A stretch of DNA of 17,979 nucleotides from Anthropogastromicrobium sp050944455 (GTDB lineage: Bacteria; Bacillota; Clostridia; Lachnospirales; Lachnospiraceae): positions 1 through 17,979 of the forward strand of contig JBMNRC010000035.1 in assembly GCA_050944455.1 (NCBI GenBank), read 5' to 3'. Positions 1-6,646 of the stretch are shown in pieces. Numbering within the stretch: the stretch's first letter is position 1; every line of letters begins with the position of its first letter. The notes beneath the pieces are model-generated. The model did not search any database. It was not told the origin of the DNA and worked only from the letters and a program-made list of their open reading frames with translations. Both the position numbers and the translations under genes were made by a program.

Positions 1-26
1 GCTCAGAGTGTCTTTTGACAAAGTCC

Positions 27-59
27 CCCTTTCCGCTGTGCTCAACACTCCGGAAAGGG
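27..59. terminator. Inverted repeat, possible terminator of the mobile-element segment
   Basis: A 9-bp perfect stem, CCCTTTCCG at 27-35 against CGGAAAGGG at 51-59, encloses a 15-nt loop in which GTG/CAC could add three more pairs. It lies downstream of the minus-strand gene that ends at 155. Neither side carries a clear T-run, so a terminator role is only likely. Confidence 0.35.
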
Positions 60-154
60 TGCTCTAAAACACCGGCAGCGATGCACTGAAATACCGTGCA
101 CCCTGTTCTATCTCTGCGGAATATACAATAGTTACACTAACTGTCCGACAGTGA

Positions 155-367
155 TCACCCGCCGAGGAAAATAAGCACTTCTTCCAGACTCTTATTACTG
201 TTATGGTAAGCCTCCAGGATCTGCCGATCTTCATAAACCTGCTTCTGTTTCTGGAGTTCTCGAAGATGGTCTGCCTTGGCATCATATTTCTTTTTGATAC
301 CGGACAGTTCGGTTTCTGTTTTTTGAATCTCTGCTTCAATCGATGTAATCGACCGTGTTCTCGCCAT
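155..367 (-). CDS. Small coiled-coil protein, DUF4315-like, mobile-element associated
   Basis: This 70-residue protein starts MARTRSITSIEAEI and is one charged helical segment (Glu/Lys-rich, about residues 8-50) followed by a short hydrophobic tail ending FLGG. Small proteins of this layout (DUF4315 and similar) sit in the transfer regions of Firmicute integrative conjugative elements; their function is not established. I chose the ATG at 367 rather than an upstream in-frame start at 478 because a GAGGAGGA ribosome binding site lies about 8 bases before it and because family members begin at this point. Its start overlaps the end of the preceding minus-strand frame (336-467), as in tightly packed element operons. 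Local GC is lower than in the rest of the window. The family name is from memory of the pattern, not a search. Confidence 0.5.
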   Translation of the reverse strand: MARTRSITSIEAEIQKTETELSGIKKKYDAKADHLRELQKQKQVYEDRQILEAYHNSNKSLEEVLIFLGG

Positions 368-467
368 CTTCGGTATCCTCCTCTCCGGTATTGTCCGGCT
401 GGATCTTGCTCTCCGTAAGCAGTCTGCTGATCTTAGCAGCATTGCTGCGTATGCTGGTTTCATCCAT
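336..467 (-). pseudogene. C-terminal tail of a mobile-element gene, possibly truncated
   Basis: A minus-strand frame encodes MDETSIRSNAAKISRLLTES followed by an acidic tail (GEEDTEDGENTVDYID) and a stop at 336. It overlaps the next gene's start by 32 bp, as co-translated genes often do. No ribosome binding site precedes the only nearby ATG (467), so this is probably the end of a longer protein. Upstream the frame stays open to 1043, but there it runs antisense to the GNAT gene and is not credible coding. I infer that the 5' part of the element gene was lost at a junction near 480-540. I do not recognise the family. Confidence 0.3.
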
Positions 468-599
468 TCCGAAAGCACTCAGTACAAGACATTGCGGTAT
501 GATGTGATTTCCGGACCCCGGAAGCAGAAATCCTGAATCAGAGGAAAGATGAAGGAAAAGCAGGGAGCGGATTTCCCTGAAGTCCTTTTGAGGAGGAAG

Positions 600-1049
600 A
601 TGGAACTGAGATTTGTCACGCTGCGGGACGAGCCGCGGCTCAAAGATAAAGCGGCGGAATGGTTTCACGGCAAATGGGGTGTCCCGGTCGAGGCGTATAC
701 CTCCTGCATGGAGGATTATCTGCGGCGCCGGACGGAGTACGGGTGGTACCTGTGCCTGGACGGCGGGAAGATTGCCGGAGGTCTCGGCGTCATCGACAAT
801 GATTTCCACGACAGAAAAGACCTGACGCCCAACATCTGCGCGGTTTACACGGAAGAGGAGTACCGGTCCCGCGGAATTGCGGGCCGCCTGCTGGGGATGG
901 CCGTCGGCGACCTGAAGTCGAAAGGGATCGCGCCGGTATACCTGATCACGGACCTCACCGGCTTTTACGAGCAGTACGGCTGGGAATTTTACTGCATGGT
1001 GCAGGAGGAAGGACAGCCGGGCAGGACGCGGATGTACATCCACCGATAA
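600..1049 (+). CDS. GNAT-family N-acetyltransferase
   Basis: A 149-residue protein beginning MELRFVTLRDEP. It has the GNAT core: central strands with GWYLCLDGGKIAGGLGVIDND (beta 2-3), then CAVYTEEEYRSRGIAGRLL, which is the acetyl-CoA pyrophosphate-binding Q/RxxGxG/A motif (R-S-R-G-I-A), and the closing FYEQYGWEFYCMVQ segment typical of beta 6-7. It should transfer an acetyl group from acetyl-CoA to an amine; the substrate is unknown. An earlier in-frame ATG at 549 would add 17 residues. I prefer 600 because the domain begins there and AGGAGG directly precedes it, although the spacing is short (3 nt). It is a single gene flanked by mobile-element debris on the left and tandem repeats on the right. 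Confidence 0.85.
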   Translation: MELRFVTLRDEPRLKDKAAEWFHGKWGVPVEAYTSCMEDYLRRRTEYGWYLCLDGGKIAGGLGVIDNDFHDRKDLTPNICAVYTEEEYRSRGIAGRLLGMAVGDLKSKGIAPVYLITDLTGFYEQYGWEFYCMVQEEGQPGRTRMYIHR

Positions 1050-1069
1050 CGATGAGCTGGCAAAGAAAA

Positions 1070-1251
1070 GATGAACTGAGGCCGGAAAGTTTTTCAGAGA
1101 CTGGGAATGGTCAAAGAAGGATAAACCGAGGCAGACAGATTTTCAAGACAGGGAACAGGCAAAAGAGATGATCTGAGACAGGCAGATTTGAAGAAACAGG
1201 GAACGGGAAAGAAAGATATACTGAGGAAAGATTGTCAGAGGCAGGTGAGCG
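1070..1251. repeat. Degenerate tandem repeat, unit about 48-49 bp, roughly 3.7 copies
   Basis: Four successive units start near 1070, 1119, 1167 and 1215. Each begins GATGAACTGAG or a close variant (GGATAAACCGAG, GATGATCTGAG, GATATACTGAG), followed by CAGAnnTTT and CAGGGAACnGG-like blocks. Units differ at many positions, so the array is old or drifting. It fills the space between the GNAT gene and the nuclease-like gene and runs up to that gene's start. Confidence 0.65.
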
Positions 1252-1258
1252 GACAGCG

Positions 1259-2761
1259 ATGGAGCAGAAGGATGAAGGAAAACTTTCCCTGGCATCGGGA
1301 CAGCAGGAGCAGAGGGAAGAGAGTAGGAATGACAAGGCCGGGTCTGCCCGGACAGCGCCACTCCCTGCTGCGGCAGCTCCGGCTGGGTCGGCGGATCTGT
1401 CCGCGCCTGCTCCCGCCGCGCAATCGGACCACCCGCAGGATGGGAAGGAATATTCCCAATATCCCCGGATTCACAGAAAGCCCGCGGTTTCCTCATCCTT
1501 CGGCCGGCTGGACATGCTCTGGGAAAAATATCCGCAGTTCCGGGAAAAGAAACCGCTTCCCGCGATGGATGACCTCCTGAAGGAGCACGAATCCTGGCAG
1601 GAGGATTGCACGGATGAAGTCCGCGCGGAATATGAGTCCGGAAAATGCGGCGAGTTTCTGGTCCCGCTCTCCAGAAACGACCTGTCCTACCGCATGGAGA
1701 CGAGAAAGCGCATCGAGGAGGCGCCGCCCGCGCCGGAAAACCCTTACGTGACAGCCTTCATGGAGCAGTTCGCGGGGATCGACACCGCGAGAAAAGCGGC
1801 TTTCCTTTTCCCCGAGAGCAGCAGCTCGATGTTTCTGGTGCTCCTGGAAGTCTGCCGCCGGGCGGAGATTTTCCGCCCGGTCAGCAGCCTGTTTCCGGAC
1901 GAGGACCGCGTCCATTATCTGGCCGTCTTCGACAAGAGAGACATGGACGACGTGCTGCTGATGTACCATCTCGTGTACGGGAACCCGACCGACGAGATGC
2001 CGGGAGGGTATCTGCTGTACGATTTTCCGTTCCCGTGGTACCAGAGCCATCTGCGCGAGAAGGGAACTGTGCTCCGGTCGCCGTACCTGCCGGACCGCAT
2101 CGCGAAGTACCAGGGGAACCTGCCTTTTTACTTCAATCCGGCGAAAACGGTGCAGGTCAGAAAGAATATCAGCCGCATCCTGGAGAAGGGCTACATGGCG
2201 TCCGAGCTGGACTTTTTCCTGAATCTGACGCGGATCATCATGCCGTTTTTCCAGTGGTGGTACGCGGATCTCGGGCTGTACGAGACCAAAGACGGCCTGA
2301 GCAGCGACTGGCGCATGGAGCGGGAGAAGATCCGCACGGATCTGACCGCGGACGGGACGATCCTGCCGAAGTGGAAACACGAACTGGCCCTTTTCCGCAC
2401 CGTGCGCGGGCTGTACCCGGACACGCTGTACCAGCACAGGGCTGAATGGCTGGGCAGGCAGAGCCTAGACCTCTATATTCCGTCGCTCAAAACCGCCATC
2501 GAGTACCAGGGAATCCAGCACTACAGCCCGGTGTCGTTTTTCGGCGGCGACGACGCCCTGCAGCAGCGGCAGGAGCTGGACCTGCGCAAGAAGGATCTGT
2601 GCGAGCGGAACGGCGTGCGGCTGATCGAGTGGCCGTACAGCCTGGAGCCGACGCCGGAGAACGTGCAGCAGCGCCTGAGCGGATCCGTCACAGCGCGTAG
2701 TAGTCGTGCATCAGCAGGGATAAAGACAGAAAGATCCTCTGGTAATAGTCATCCAGGTTGA
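1259..2761 (+). CDS. Uncharacterised protein with C-terminal Vsr/PD-(D/E)XK-like nuclease domain
   Basis: This is a 500-residue protein. The first ~75 residues are low-complexity, rich in Ala, Pro, Ser and Gln. The middle (about 85-380) is unrecognised, with several aromatic-rich stretches. The C-terminal domain (about 385-465) has the look of very-short-patch-repair or restriction-type nucleases: D404 in LDLYIP, then E415 and Q417 in IEYQGIQHY, then FFGGDD and a KKDLCERNGVRLIEWPY strand (K445, D446). That is the D...ExQ signature of the PD-(D/E)XK fold. I chose ATG 1259, preceded by AGGTGAG at 9-nt spacing, over a TTG at 1232. The last ~25 residues (after VQQRLSGS) are Ser/Arg-rich and are encoded antisense to the 3' end of the convergent PucR gene, overlapping it by 74 bp. 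No methylase or other partner is adjacent. The nuclease assignment is motif-based; cellular role unknown. Confidence 0.65.
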   Translation: MEQKDEGKLSLASGQQEQREESRNDKAGSARTAPLPAAAAPAGSADLSAPAPAAQSDHPQDGKEYSQYPRIHRKPAVSSSFGRLDMLWEKYPQFREKKPLPAMDDLLKEHESWQEDCTDEVRAEYESGKCGEFLVPLSRNDLSYRMETRKRIEEAPPAPENPYVTAFMEQFAGIDTARKAAFLFPESSSSMFLVLLEVCRRAEIFRPVSSLFPDEDRVHYLAVFDKRDMDDVLLMYHLVYGNPTDEMPGGYLLYDFPFPWYQSHLREKGTVLRSPYLPDRIAKYQGNLPFYFNPAKTVQVRKNISRILEKGYMASELDFFLNLTRIIMPFFQWWYADLGLYETKDGLSSDWRMEREKIRTDLTADGTILPKWKHELALFRTVRGLYPDTLYQHRAEWLGRQSLDLYIPSLKTAIEYQGIQHYSPVSFFGGDDALQQRQELDLRKKDLCERNGVRLIEWPYSLEPTPENVQQRLSGSVTARSSRASAGIKTERSSGNSHPG

Positions 2762-3851
2762 CGCCGGTGAGATCGCGGATCGCCTGCACGCGGTTCATGA
2801 GGGTGTGGCGGTGGACGAACAGCCGCTCCGCCGCATGGGTTATGCTGCAGTTTTCCGCGAGGTAAACGCGGAGCGTCTGCACCAGGTTGGTGCGGTCCCG
2901 GCGGTCCTTGGCGAGAAGCGTCTGCAGCGCGGGATTCCGGATGACGGCCGAAGGGTCGGAATTGCAGCAGGCGCCGAGCATCCGGATAAAGTTGTAATCC
3001 TCAAAGCAGCACACGCCGCGCTTGGCTCCGATTTTCGACAGAAGCCCAAGGCATTCCGCGCAGTGTTCATACGCGGCGGAGAGCCCTTCCGGACGCAGAA
3101 AAGAATCAAAGGCGGCGAACAGGTTCACCTCATCACCTTCAGACAGAAAGGTGAGCTGAATCTGCAGGTCATAGGTGATGGCGGAAGCCCTGGACGGGTC
3201 CGCGAAGGTCAGCACGCAGGCGAGCCCGTTCCCCTCCGTCTGCTCGGAAACGCAGTTTTTGGCATAGGACGACAGAAAAGAAAGGATGCGCTCCAGGCCG
3301 CGCCTGGCTTCAGGCTTTTCGATGTCGGAGCTGTCGGCGGAGGTGACCAGAAAAAGGTACGCAGTCTCTGTCTGCAGTTCCTGGGCGAGAACGGAGCTCT
3401 GGATTTTCGCGCGCAGCTTCGGCTCGACCGTTTTGAAATCGAACCCGGACTGCGGCGACGCCGCGCCGGTATTGCTGATGGCGTCCACCAGGATGTGCAG
3501 GATGGCCGAGAAGGAATAGTTCGCCGGCATCTCCAGCAGGGGAAGCCCGTATTCGTCGGCGGACCGGATCAGGTATGCCGGGATCTGGCTGATATAGTAC
3601 CCCGTCTGGACCGCCAGGGCAGGAACGCCCCTCGCTTTGAGGCGCTGCACAAGGTTCTGGTATTTTTCGCCGTTCTCCAGGCCGTAGCCCGTGGTGACCA
3701 GCAGTTCCCCGCGGTTGATGGTATCCGGGGAGTCCGGGATTTCCATGATATTGACCCAGGTGACGGCCGAGTTGATTCCCTGGAGGCCTGCCACCGCCTT
3801 CATTCCGTTAAAAAGATTCCGCTCGAGAATTTCCTTCACCGTGATTGCCAT
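2688..3851 (-). CDS. PucR-family transcriptional regulator
   Basis: A 387-residue protein of usual length for the family. Residues 1-125 match the PucR N-terminal ligand-sensing domain (MAITVKEILE, VTWVNIMEIPDSPDTINRGE, LLVTTGYGLENGE, YGLPLLEMP). The middle resembles the CdaR/GGDEF-like region. The C-terminus (about 320-385) is the PucR helix-turn-helix: LVQTLRVYLAENCSITHAAE, then LFVHRHTLMNRVQAI and a DLTGV.LDDYYQRIFL tail. PucR-type proteins usually activate purine, amine or amino-acid catabolic genes in response to a small ligand. The start has an AGGAG site nine bases upstream. It may control the downstream catabolic cluster, but it is separated from it by the cytidylate kinase-like gene, so that is inference. 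Its 3' end overlaps the convergent nuclease-like gene. Confidence 0.9.
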   Translation of the reverse strand: MAITVKEILERNLFNGMKAVAGLQGINSAVTWVNIMEIPDSPDTINRGELLVTTGYGLENGEKYQNLVQRLKARGVPALAVQTGYYISQIPAYLIRSADEYGLPLLEMPANYSFSAILHILVDAISNTGAASPQSGFDFKTVEPKLRAKIQSSVLAQELQTETAYLFLVTSADSSDIEKPEARRGLERILSFLSSYAKNCVSEQTEGNGLACVLTFADPSRASAITYDLQIQLTFLSEGDEVNLFAAFDSFLRPEGLSAAYEHCAECLGLLSKIGAKRGVCCFEDYNFIRMLGACCNSDPSAVIRNPALQTLLAKDRRDRTNLVQTLRVYLAENCSITHAAERLFVHRHTLMNRVQAIRDLTGVNLDDYYQRIFLSLSLLMHDYYAL

Positions 3852-4002
3852 AGTTCATACTCCTGAGGATCAGACGGGCCGGATCGGGAAAAGGCCGTCC
3901 GACTGCTGAAAGCCAGCCGACCGCATTCAGGGCGTCCGGCTGTACAAAACCAGCCTGACGCGTCACAGCCGGCCGGCTGCCAATAGACAGCCTGACGCGC
4001 GA

Positions 4003-4035
4003 AAAGGCGCCGGAGGGATAACCTCCGGCGCCTTT
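4003..4035 (-). terminator. Long perfect hairpin, probable terminator
   Basis: A 14-bp perfect stem, AAAGGCGCCGGAGG at 4003-4016 against 4022-4035, has a 5-nt loop. Read on the minus strand it ends in TTTT (4005-4002), so it can terminate the cytidylate kinase-like transcript that ends at 4276. The stem also ends in TTT on the plus strand, so it may act both ways. Confidence 0.6.
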
Positions 4036-4050
4036 GCCGATTCCAGTCCG

Positions 4051-4079
4051 GGCGGCGCGCTTTGACGCGGCCGCCTTTT
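4051..4079 (+). terminator. Plus-strand intrinsic terminator candidate
   Basis: GGCGGC (4051-4056) pairs with GCCGCC (4070-4075), and inner GCG/CGC pairs extend the stem with one bulged G. The stem is followed directly by TTTTGTTTG. The nearest plus-strand gene upstream ends at 2761, so the only transcript it could stop is one running antisense through the PucR gene. Confidence 0.45.
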
Positions 4080-4275
4080 GTTTGATGCACCTCAGAGTAT
4101 AGCCGTTTCCGGCGGAATTTTCAAGCAGCCGCCGGCCGAGCGCCGGCGGTATCGGAAAGCCGGCGCGTCCGGAGGAAGGAATGAATGAAAAAAGTCCGGG
4201 CGCGCCGGCCTGCCGGCTCAGTGATTTTCGGAATTCCGGCGGATGAATTCCGGCCGGTTTTCCGTCACGGATCTG

Positions 4276-4908
4276 TTACGGAAGCGCCGAGATTTTCGCG
4301 ACCGTGTAGTCGTGGATCAGGCGCACGGCCGCGTCCTTGCCGGTTTTCGCCGTGTTGACACACAGGTCGTAGTTGCGCGGATCGTCCCACTTCTGGCCGT
4401 GAGAATAGTATTCGTAATACTGCCTGCGGTAGCGGTTGGTTTTCGCCACCATTTTCGCGGCGGTAATTTCATCCACTTTCATGCGGCGCGAAATCTCATT
4501 GACGCAGAATTCTTCCGGAGCAGTGATAAAGACGGAGACCACGGCGCTCCGGTCCGCGAGCACGACGTCCGCGGCTTTTCCCATGATGACGCAGCTTTCG
4601 TTGGCCGCGAGGTCGCGGATGATCTGCGCCTCGATATGGTACAGGTTGTCGTCGGACGTGAATTTTTTCGTGTGCGGGTCGGCGACGTAATCATGCGGCG
4701 TCGGAACGAGAAAACGATGGATGGCGGAGTATCTCAGCTTTTCGTTGGTTTCGTAAAAGGCGGCTTCGTTGATGCCGCTCTTCTGGGAAGCCATGTCGAG
4801 AATCTGGTTGTCATAACAGGGGATGCCGAAGGCTTCTCCCAGAGCAACGCCGATTTCCTTGCCTTTGCTTCCGAACGGCCGCGCGATAGCAATCACAAAA
4901 TTCTGCAT
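4276..4908 (-). CDS. Cytidylate kinase-like family protein
   Basis: A 210-residue protein of the Cytidylate_kin2 type. It begins MQNFVIAIARPFGSKGKEIG, a P-loop variant seen in this family in place of the classic GxGKST, followed by LGEAFGIPCYDNQIL, the usual GIPxYD motif. ANESCVIMGKAADVVL matches the conserved C-V-I-x-G-R-A-A-D segment with Lys replacing the usual Arg. Further on are VFITAPEEFCVNEISRRM, where the second strand and LID region lie, and DLCVNTAKTG near the end, also typical. Many clostridial genomes carry several such genes; substrates are largely untested, so a true CMP kinase role is not assured. I take ATG 4908 as the start (GGAGAGG 8 nt upstream) rather than a GTG at 4917. 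A TATAAT at 4961-4956 and a TGGAC palindrome further upstream may control it. Confidence 0.85.
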   Translation of the reverse strand: MQNFVIAIARPFGSKGKEIGVALGEAFGIPCYDNQILDMASQKSGINEAAFYETNEKLRYSAIHRFLVPTPHDYVADPHTKKFTSDDNLYHIEAQIIRDLAANESCVIMGKAADVVLADRSAVVSVFITAPEEFCVNEISRRMKVDEITAAKMVAKTNRYRRQYYEYYSHGQKWDDPRNYDLCVNTAKTGKDAAVRLIHDYTVAKISALP

Positions 4909-4955
4909 ATTCTTCACCTCTCCCCGGGAATTTGTCAGTATTGTCGTCCGCTTTT

Positions 4956-4961
4956 ATTATA
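4956..4961 (-). promoter_or_regulatory. -10 element (TATAAT) of the cytidylate kinase-like gene
   Basis: A consensus TATAAT reads on the minus strand 48 bases upstream of the start codon, in an AT-rich island (TTTTATAATAAAAG). The -35 position has only a weak match (GTAAAA at 16-bp spacing), which fits a promoter that needs an activator. Confidence 0.55.
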
Positions 4962-5015
4962 AAATCCCGCGGTTTTCTTTTACGCTCCAGAGTGTCCACC
5001 AATTTTCCCCGCCTG

Positions 5016-5030
5016 TGGACAAAATGTCCA
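5016..5030. promoter_or_regulatory. Palindrome TGGAC-N5-GTCCA, putative operator copy 1
   Basis: A perfect 5+5 inverted repeat with spacer AAAAT and flanking TC on the right. Its centre (5023) is 62 bp from the first base of the minus-strand TATAAT. A second copy with the same arms and spacer length lies at 6448-6462. Confidence 0.5.
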
Positions 5031-5105
5031 TCAGACGGCTCCGGAGGCTTGCCAAAGGGAGAAAAAGATGGTGTAAATAGGGGGATCCCAGCCATCAGGG
5101 AGTCA

Positions 5106-5145
5106 GGATCGTTCATCCGGAAAAGGGATCATTCATCCGGATAAG
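5106..5145. repeat. Two tandem 20-bp direct repeats
   Basis: GGATCGTTCATCCGGAAAAG (5106-5125) is followed directly by a copy differing at two positions (5126-5145). It lies in the divergent intergenic region upstream of the hydroxyacid dehydrogenase gene. Confidence 0.7.
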
Positions 5146-5189
5146 CGGTCAGATAAAGCTATTAGCTATTAGGATGAGCAGTCCCGATA

Positions 5190-5300
5190 TGAAGACAGGA
5201 CAAGCTGTCAGGATGAGTGATCATGTTGCGAAGTCAGGATAAATAGTCTGGATGCGAAGTCAGGACAAGTTGTCAGGATGAGAAGTGAGAAGCAGGGATG
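5190..5300. repeat. Degenerate 26-bp repeats
   Basis: Three units of 26 bp share GAAG(A/T)CAGGA(C/T)AA and GTC(A/T)GGATG. They start near 5190, 5230 and 5256; the last two are directly adjacent, and a fourth partial unit begins near 5282. The pattern CAGGATGAG recurs throughout 5160-5300. No reading frame is credible here. The array occupies the leader of the dehydrogenase gene at 5405. Confidence 0.55.
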
Positions 5301-5404
5301 AGTAATCCTGCTGGGAAACCAGAAACCTGGATAAGAAATACTGATAAGACATCAGGATATAAAATATATTAAATCAGGGTTAAATTGAATCAGGAGGTGC
5401 CAGA

Positions 5405-6361
5405 ATGAAGATAGCGGTGCTGGAAAAAGCGAGCCTCGGCAGAAATGTGGATCTGTCCGGCCTGGACGCGCTCGGGGAGACGGTTTATTACGACACTACA
5501 CTTCCGGAACAGATCGCGGAGCGCGCCGCGGACGCGGACGTCCTGGTCATCAACAAGCTGAAGATGAACGCGCAGATGCTGGGGAACCCGGAAAAACTCG
5601 GGCTGATCACGGTGACGGCGACCGGCGTCGACAACTTTGACCTGGAATTCTGCCGGGAAAGAAAGATCTGCGTCTCGAACATGCGGGGATATTCCACCCG
5701 GTCGGTAGCGCAGCAGACGTTCGCCCTGGCGCTGACGATTCTCAACCGGATGGAGTATTTCACCTCGTTCGTCCGCTCGGGGAGCTATATCGGGGATACC
5801 TCCGGCGATTACTACCAGGTGCCGATTCATGAGATCGCGGGAAAAACGTGGGGGATCGTCGGCCTCGGCAGGATCGGGACGATGGTCGCGGACATCGCTT
5901 CGGCTTTCGGGGCCAGGGCGGTGTACTGCTCGCTCTCCGGGGAGGACAGAAGCAGCGTGTATCAGAGGCTTTCTTTTGACGAACTCCTGGCGGAGTCGGA
6001 CATTGTCTCCGTTCATTCGCCCCTCAATGAAAAGAGCCAAGGCCTCTTCGGGCGGGAGGCTTTCCATAAGATGAAGAGCACCGCGGTTTTCCTGAATCTC
6101 GGCCGGGGACCGATCGTCCGCGAGAAGGATCTGGCGGAGGCGATTCTGGACGGCGAGATCGCGGCGGCCGGACTGGATGTGCTGGACGGCGAACCTCTGA
6201 GGGCGGACAGCCCGCTTGTTCCGCTGCTGAAGGATCCGAGGCTGGTCATCACGCCCCACGTGGGGTGGGCCAGCGAGGAGTCAAGGCAGCGCGCGGTGGA
6301 CGAGGTGGTGAAGAACATCCAGGCCTATATAGAGGGTCATCCGAGAAACACCTGCTGGTGA
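5405..6361 (+). CDS. D-2-hydroxyacid dehydrogenase (NAD-dependent, glycerate/lactate dehydrogenase type)
   Basis: A 318-residue protein of standard length. It should interconvert a 2-keto acid and the D-2-hydroxy acid with NAD(H) in the cytoplasm. The nucleotide-binding motif is G153-L-G155-R-I-G158. The catalytic trio is visible: R234 in NLGRGPIV, E263 in LDGEP, and H285 in TPHVGWAS. The substrate-binding loop is V-T-A-T-G-V-D-N-F-D near residue 78, and the GYSTRSVAQQTFAL helix follows. The closest named relatives by pattern are glycerate dehydrogenases (HprA-like), but exact substrate cannot be read. The start is clear: AGGAGGTG sits six bases before the ATG. It is transcribed alone, ending at a strong terminator (6572-6614). 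It could reduce a keto acid made by the downstream oxidation cluster; that is inference. Confidence 0.92.
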   Translation: MKIAVLEKASLGRNVDLSGLDALGETVYYDTTLPEQIAERAADADVLVINKLKMNAQMLGNPEKLGLITVTATGVDNFDLEFCRERKICVSNMRGYSTRSVAQQTFALALTILNRMEYFTSFVRSGSYIGDTSGDYYQVPIHEIAGKTWGIVGLGRIGTMVADIASAFGARAVYCSLSGEDRSSVYQRLSFDELLAESDIVSVHSPLNEKSQGLFGREAFHKMKSTAVFLNLGRGPIVREKDLAEAILDGEIAAAGLDVLDGEPLRADSPLVPLLKDPRLVITPHVGWASEESRQRAVDEVVKNIQAYIEGHPRNTCW

Positions 6362-6384
6362 TCCCTGCATTTCACAGGCATACA

Positions 6385-6414
6385 CCGGAAAGCCGCGTTA
6401 AAGCGGCTTTCCGG
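6385..6414. other. 12-bp perfect hairpin after the dehydrogenase gene
   Basis: CCGGAAAGCCGC (6385-6396) pairs with GCGGCTTTCCGG (6403-6414) around a 6-nt loop. No T-run follows, so it is more likely an mRNA 3'-end stabiliser or half of a tandem terminator than a terminator itself. Confidence 0.5.
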
Positions 6415-6447
6415 GCCGATTCCTCCCCTGGCCGGAAAAACACAGGA

Positions 6448-6462
6448 TGGACATTTAGTCCA
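6448..6462. promoter_or_regulatory. Palindrome TGGAC-N5-GTCCA, putative operator copy 2
   Basis: A perfect inverted repeat, extending to GATGGAC/GTCCATC (6446-6464), with spacer ATTTA. Same arms and spacer length as the copy at 5016-5030. Its centre (6455) is 62 bp before the candidate -10 at 6517. Confidence 0.5.
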
Positions 6463-6494
6463 TCGAAAAGGATTCCGACTGGACGGATTGTTCA

Positions 6495-6522
6495 TTGTGA
6501 AATCGGCAAAATCGGGTAAATT
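6495..6522 (+). promoter_or_regulatory. Candidate weak promoter of the amine dehydrogenase operon
   Basis: TTGTGA (6495-6500), a 16-bp spacer and TAAATT (6517-6522) each match four of six consensus positions. It lies in the only AT-rich part of the gap before the FAD oxidoreductase gene and just downstream of the TGGAC palindrome. Confidence 0.3.
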
Positions 6523-6571
6523 ATTGGATATCAGTGGTCGGGAGATTACCGATCCGGCCGCGGAACAGGGC

Positions 6572-6614
6572 AAAGGCGCTTTGTATGTCACTCAGACATA
6601 CAGGGCGCCTTTTT
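6572..6614 (+). terminator. Strong intrinsic terminator
   Basis: A 17-bp uninterrupted stem (6572-6588 with 6596-6612, two G-U pairs) has a 7-nt loop and ends in TTTTT. It can end the hydroxyacid dehydrogenase transcript. Because it also lies between the candidate promoter at 6495 and the gene at 6731, it could act as an attenuator for the downstream operon. Confidence 0.8.
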
Positions 6615-6646
6615 CGTTATCCGGAGATCCTTTTTCTTTCGGATAT

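Larger units (their letters stand above)
3852..4275. other. Hairpin-rich intergenic region without genes
   Basis: No credible reading frame is present. Besides the two terminator-like hairpins at 4003-4035 and 4051-4079 there is an 8-bp GC stem, CCGCCGGC at 4129-4136 against GCCGGCGG at 4142-4149. The 12-mer CAGCCTGACGCG occurs twice (about 3952 and 3988), and GAATTCCGG occurs twice near 4230-4250. The PucR gene's own ribosome binding site lies at its left edge. Confidence 0.5.

Noticed and set aside
1493..3866. Long open frames opposite or out of frame with the nuclease-like and PucR genes
   Set aside because: Arg/Pro/Gly-rich translations without domains; the opposing genes carry the conserved motifs.
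6385..6414. Intrinsic terminator
   Set aside because: The 12-bp stem is strong, but the bases after it are GCCGATTCC with no T-run; the real terminator is at 6572-6614.
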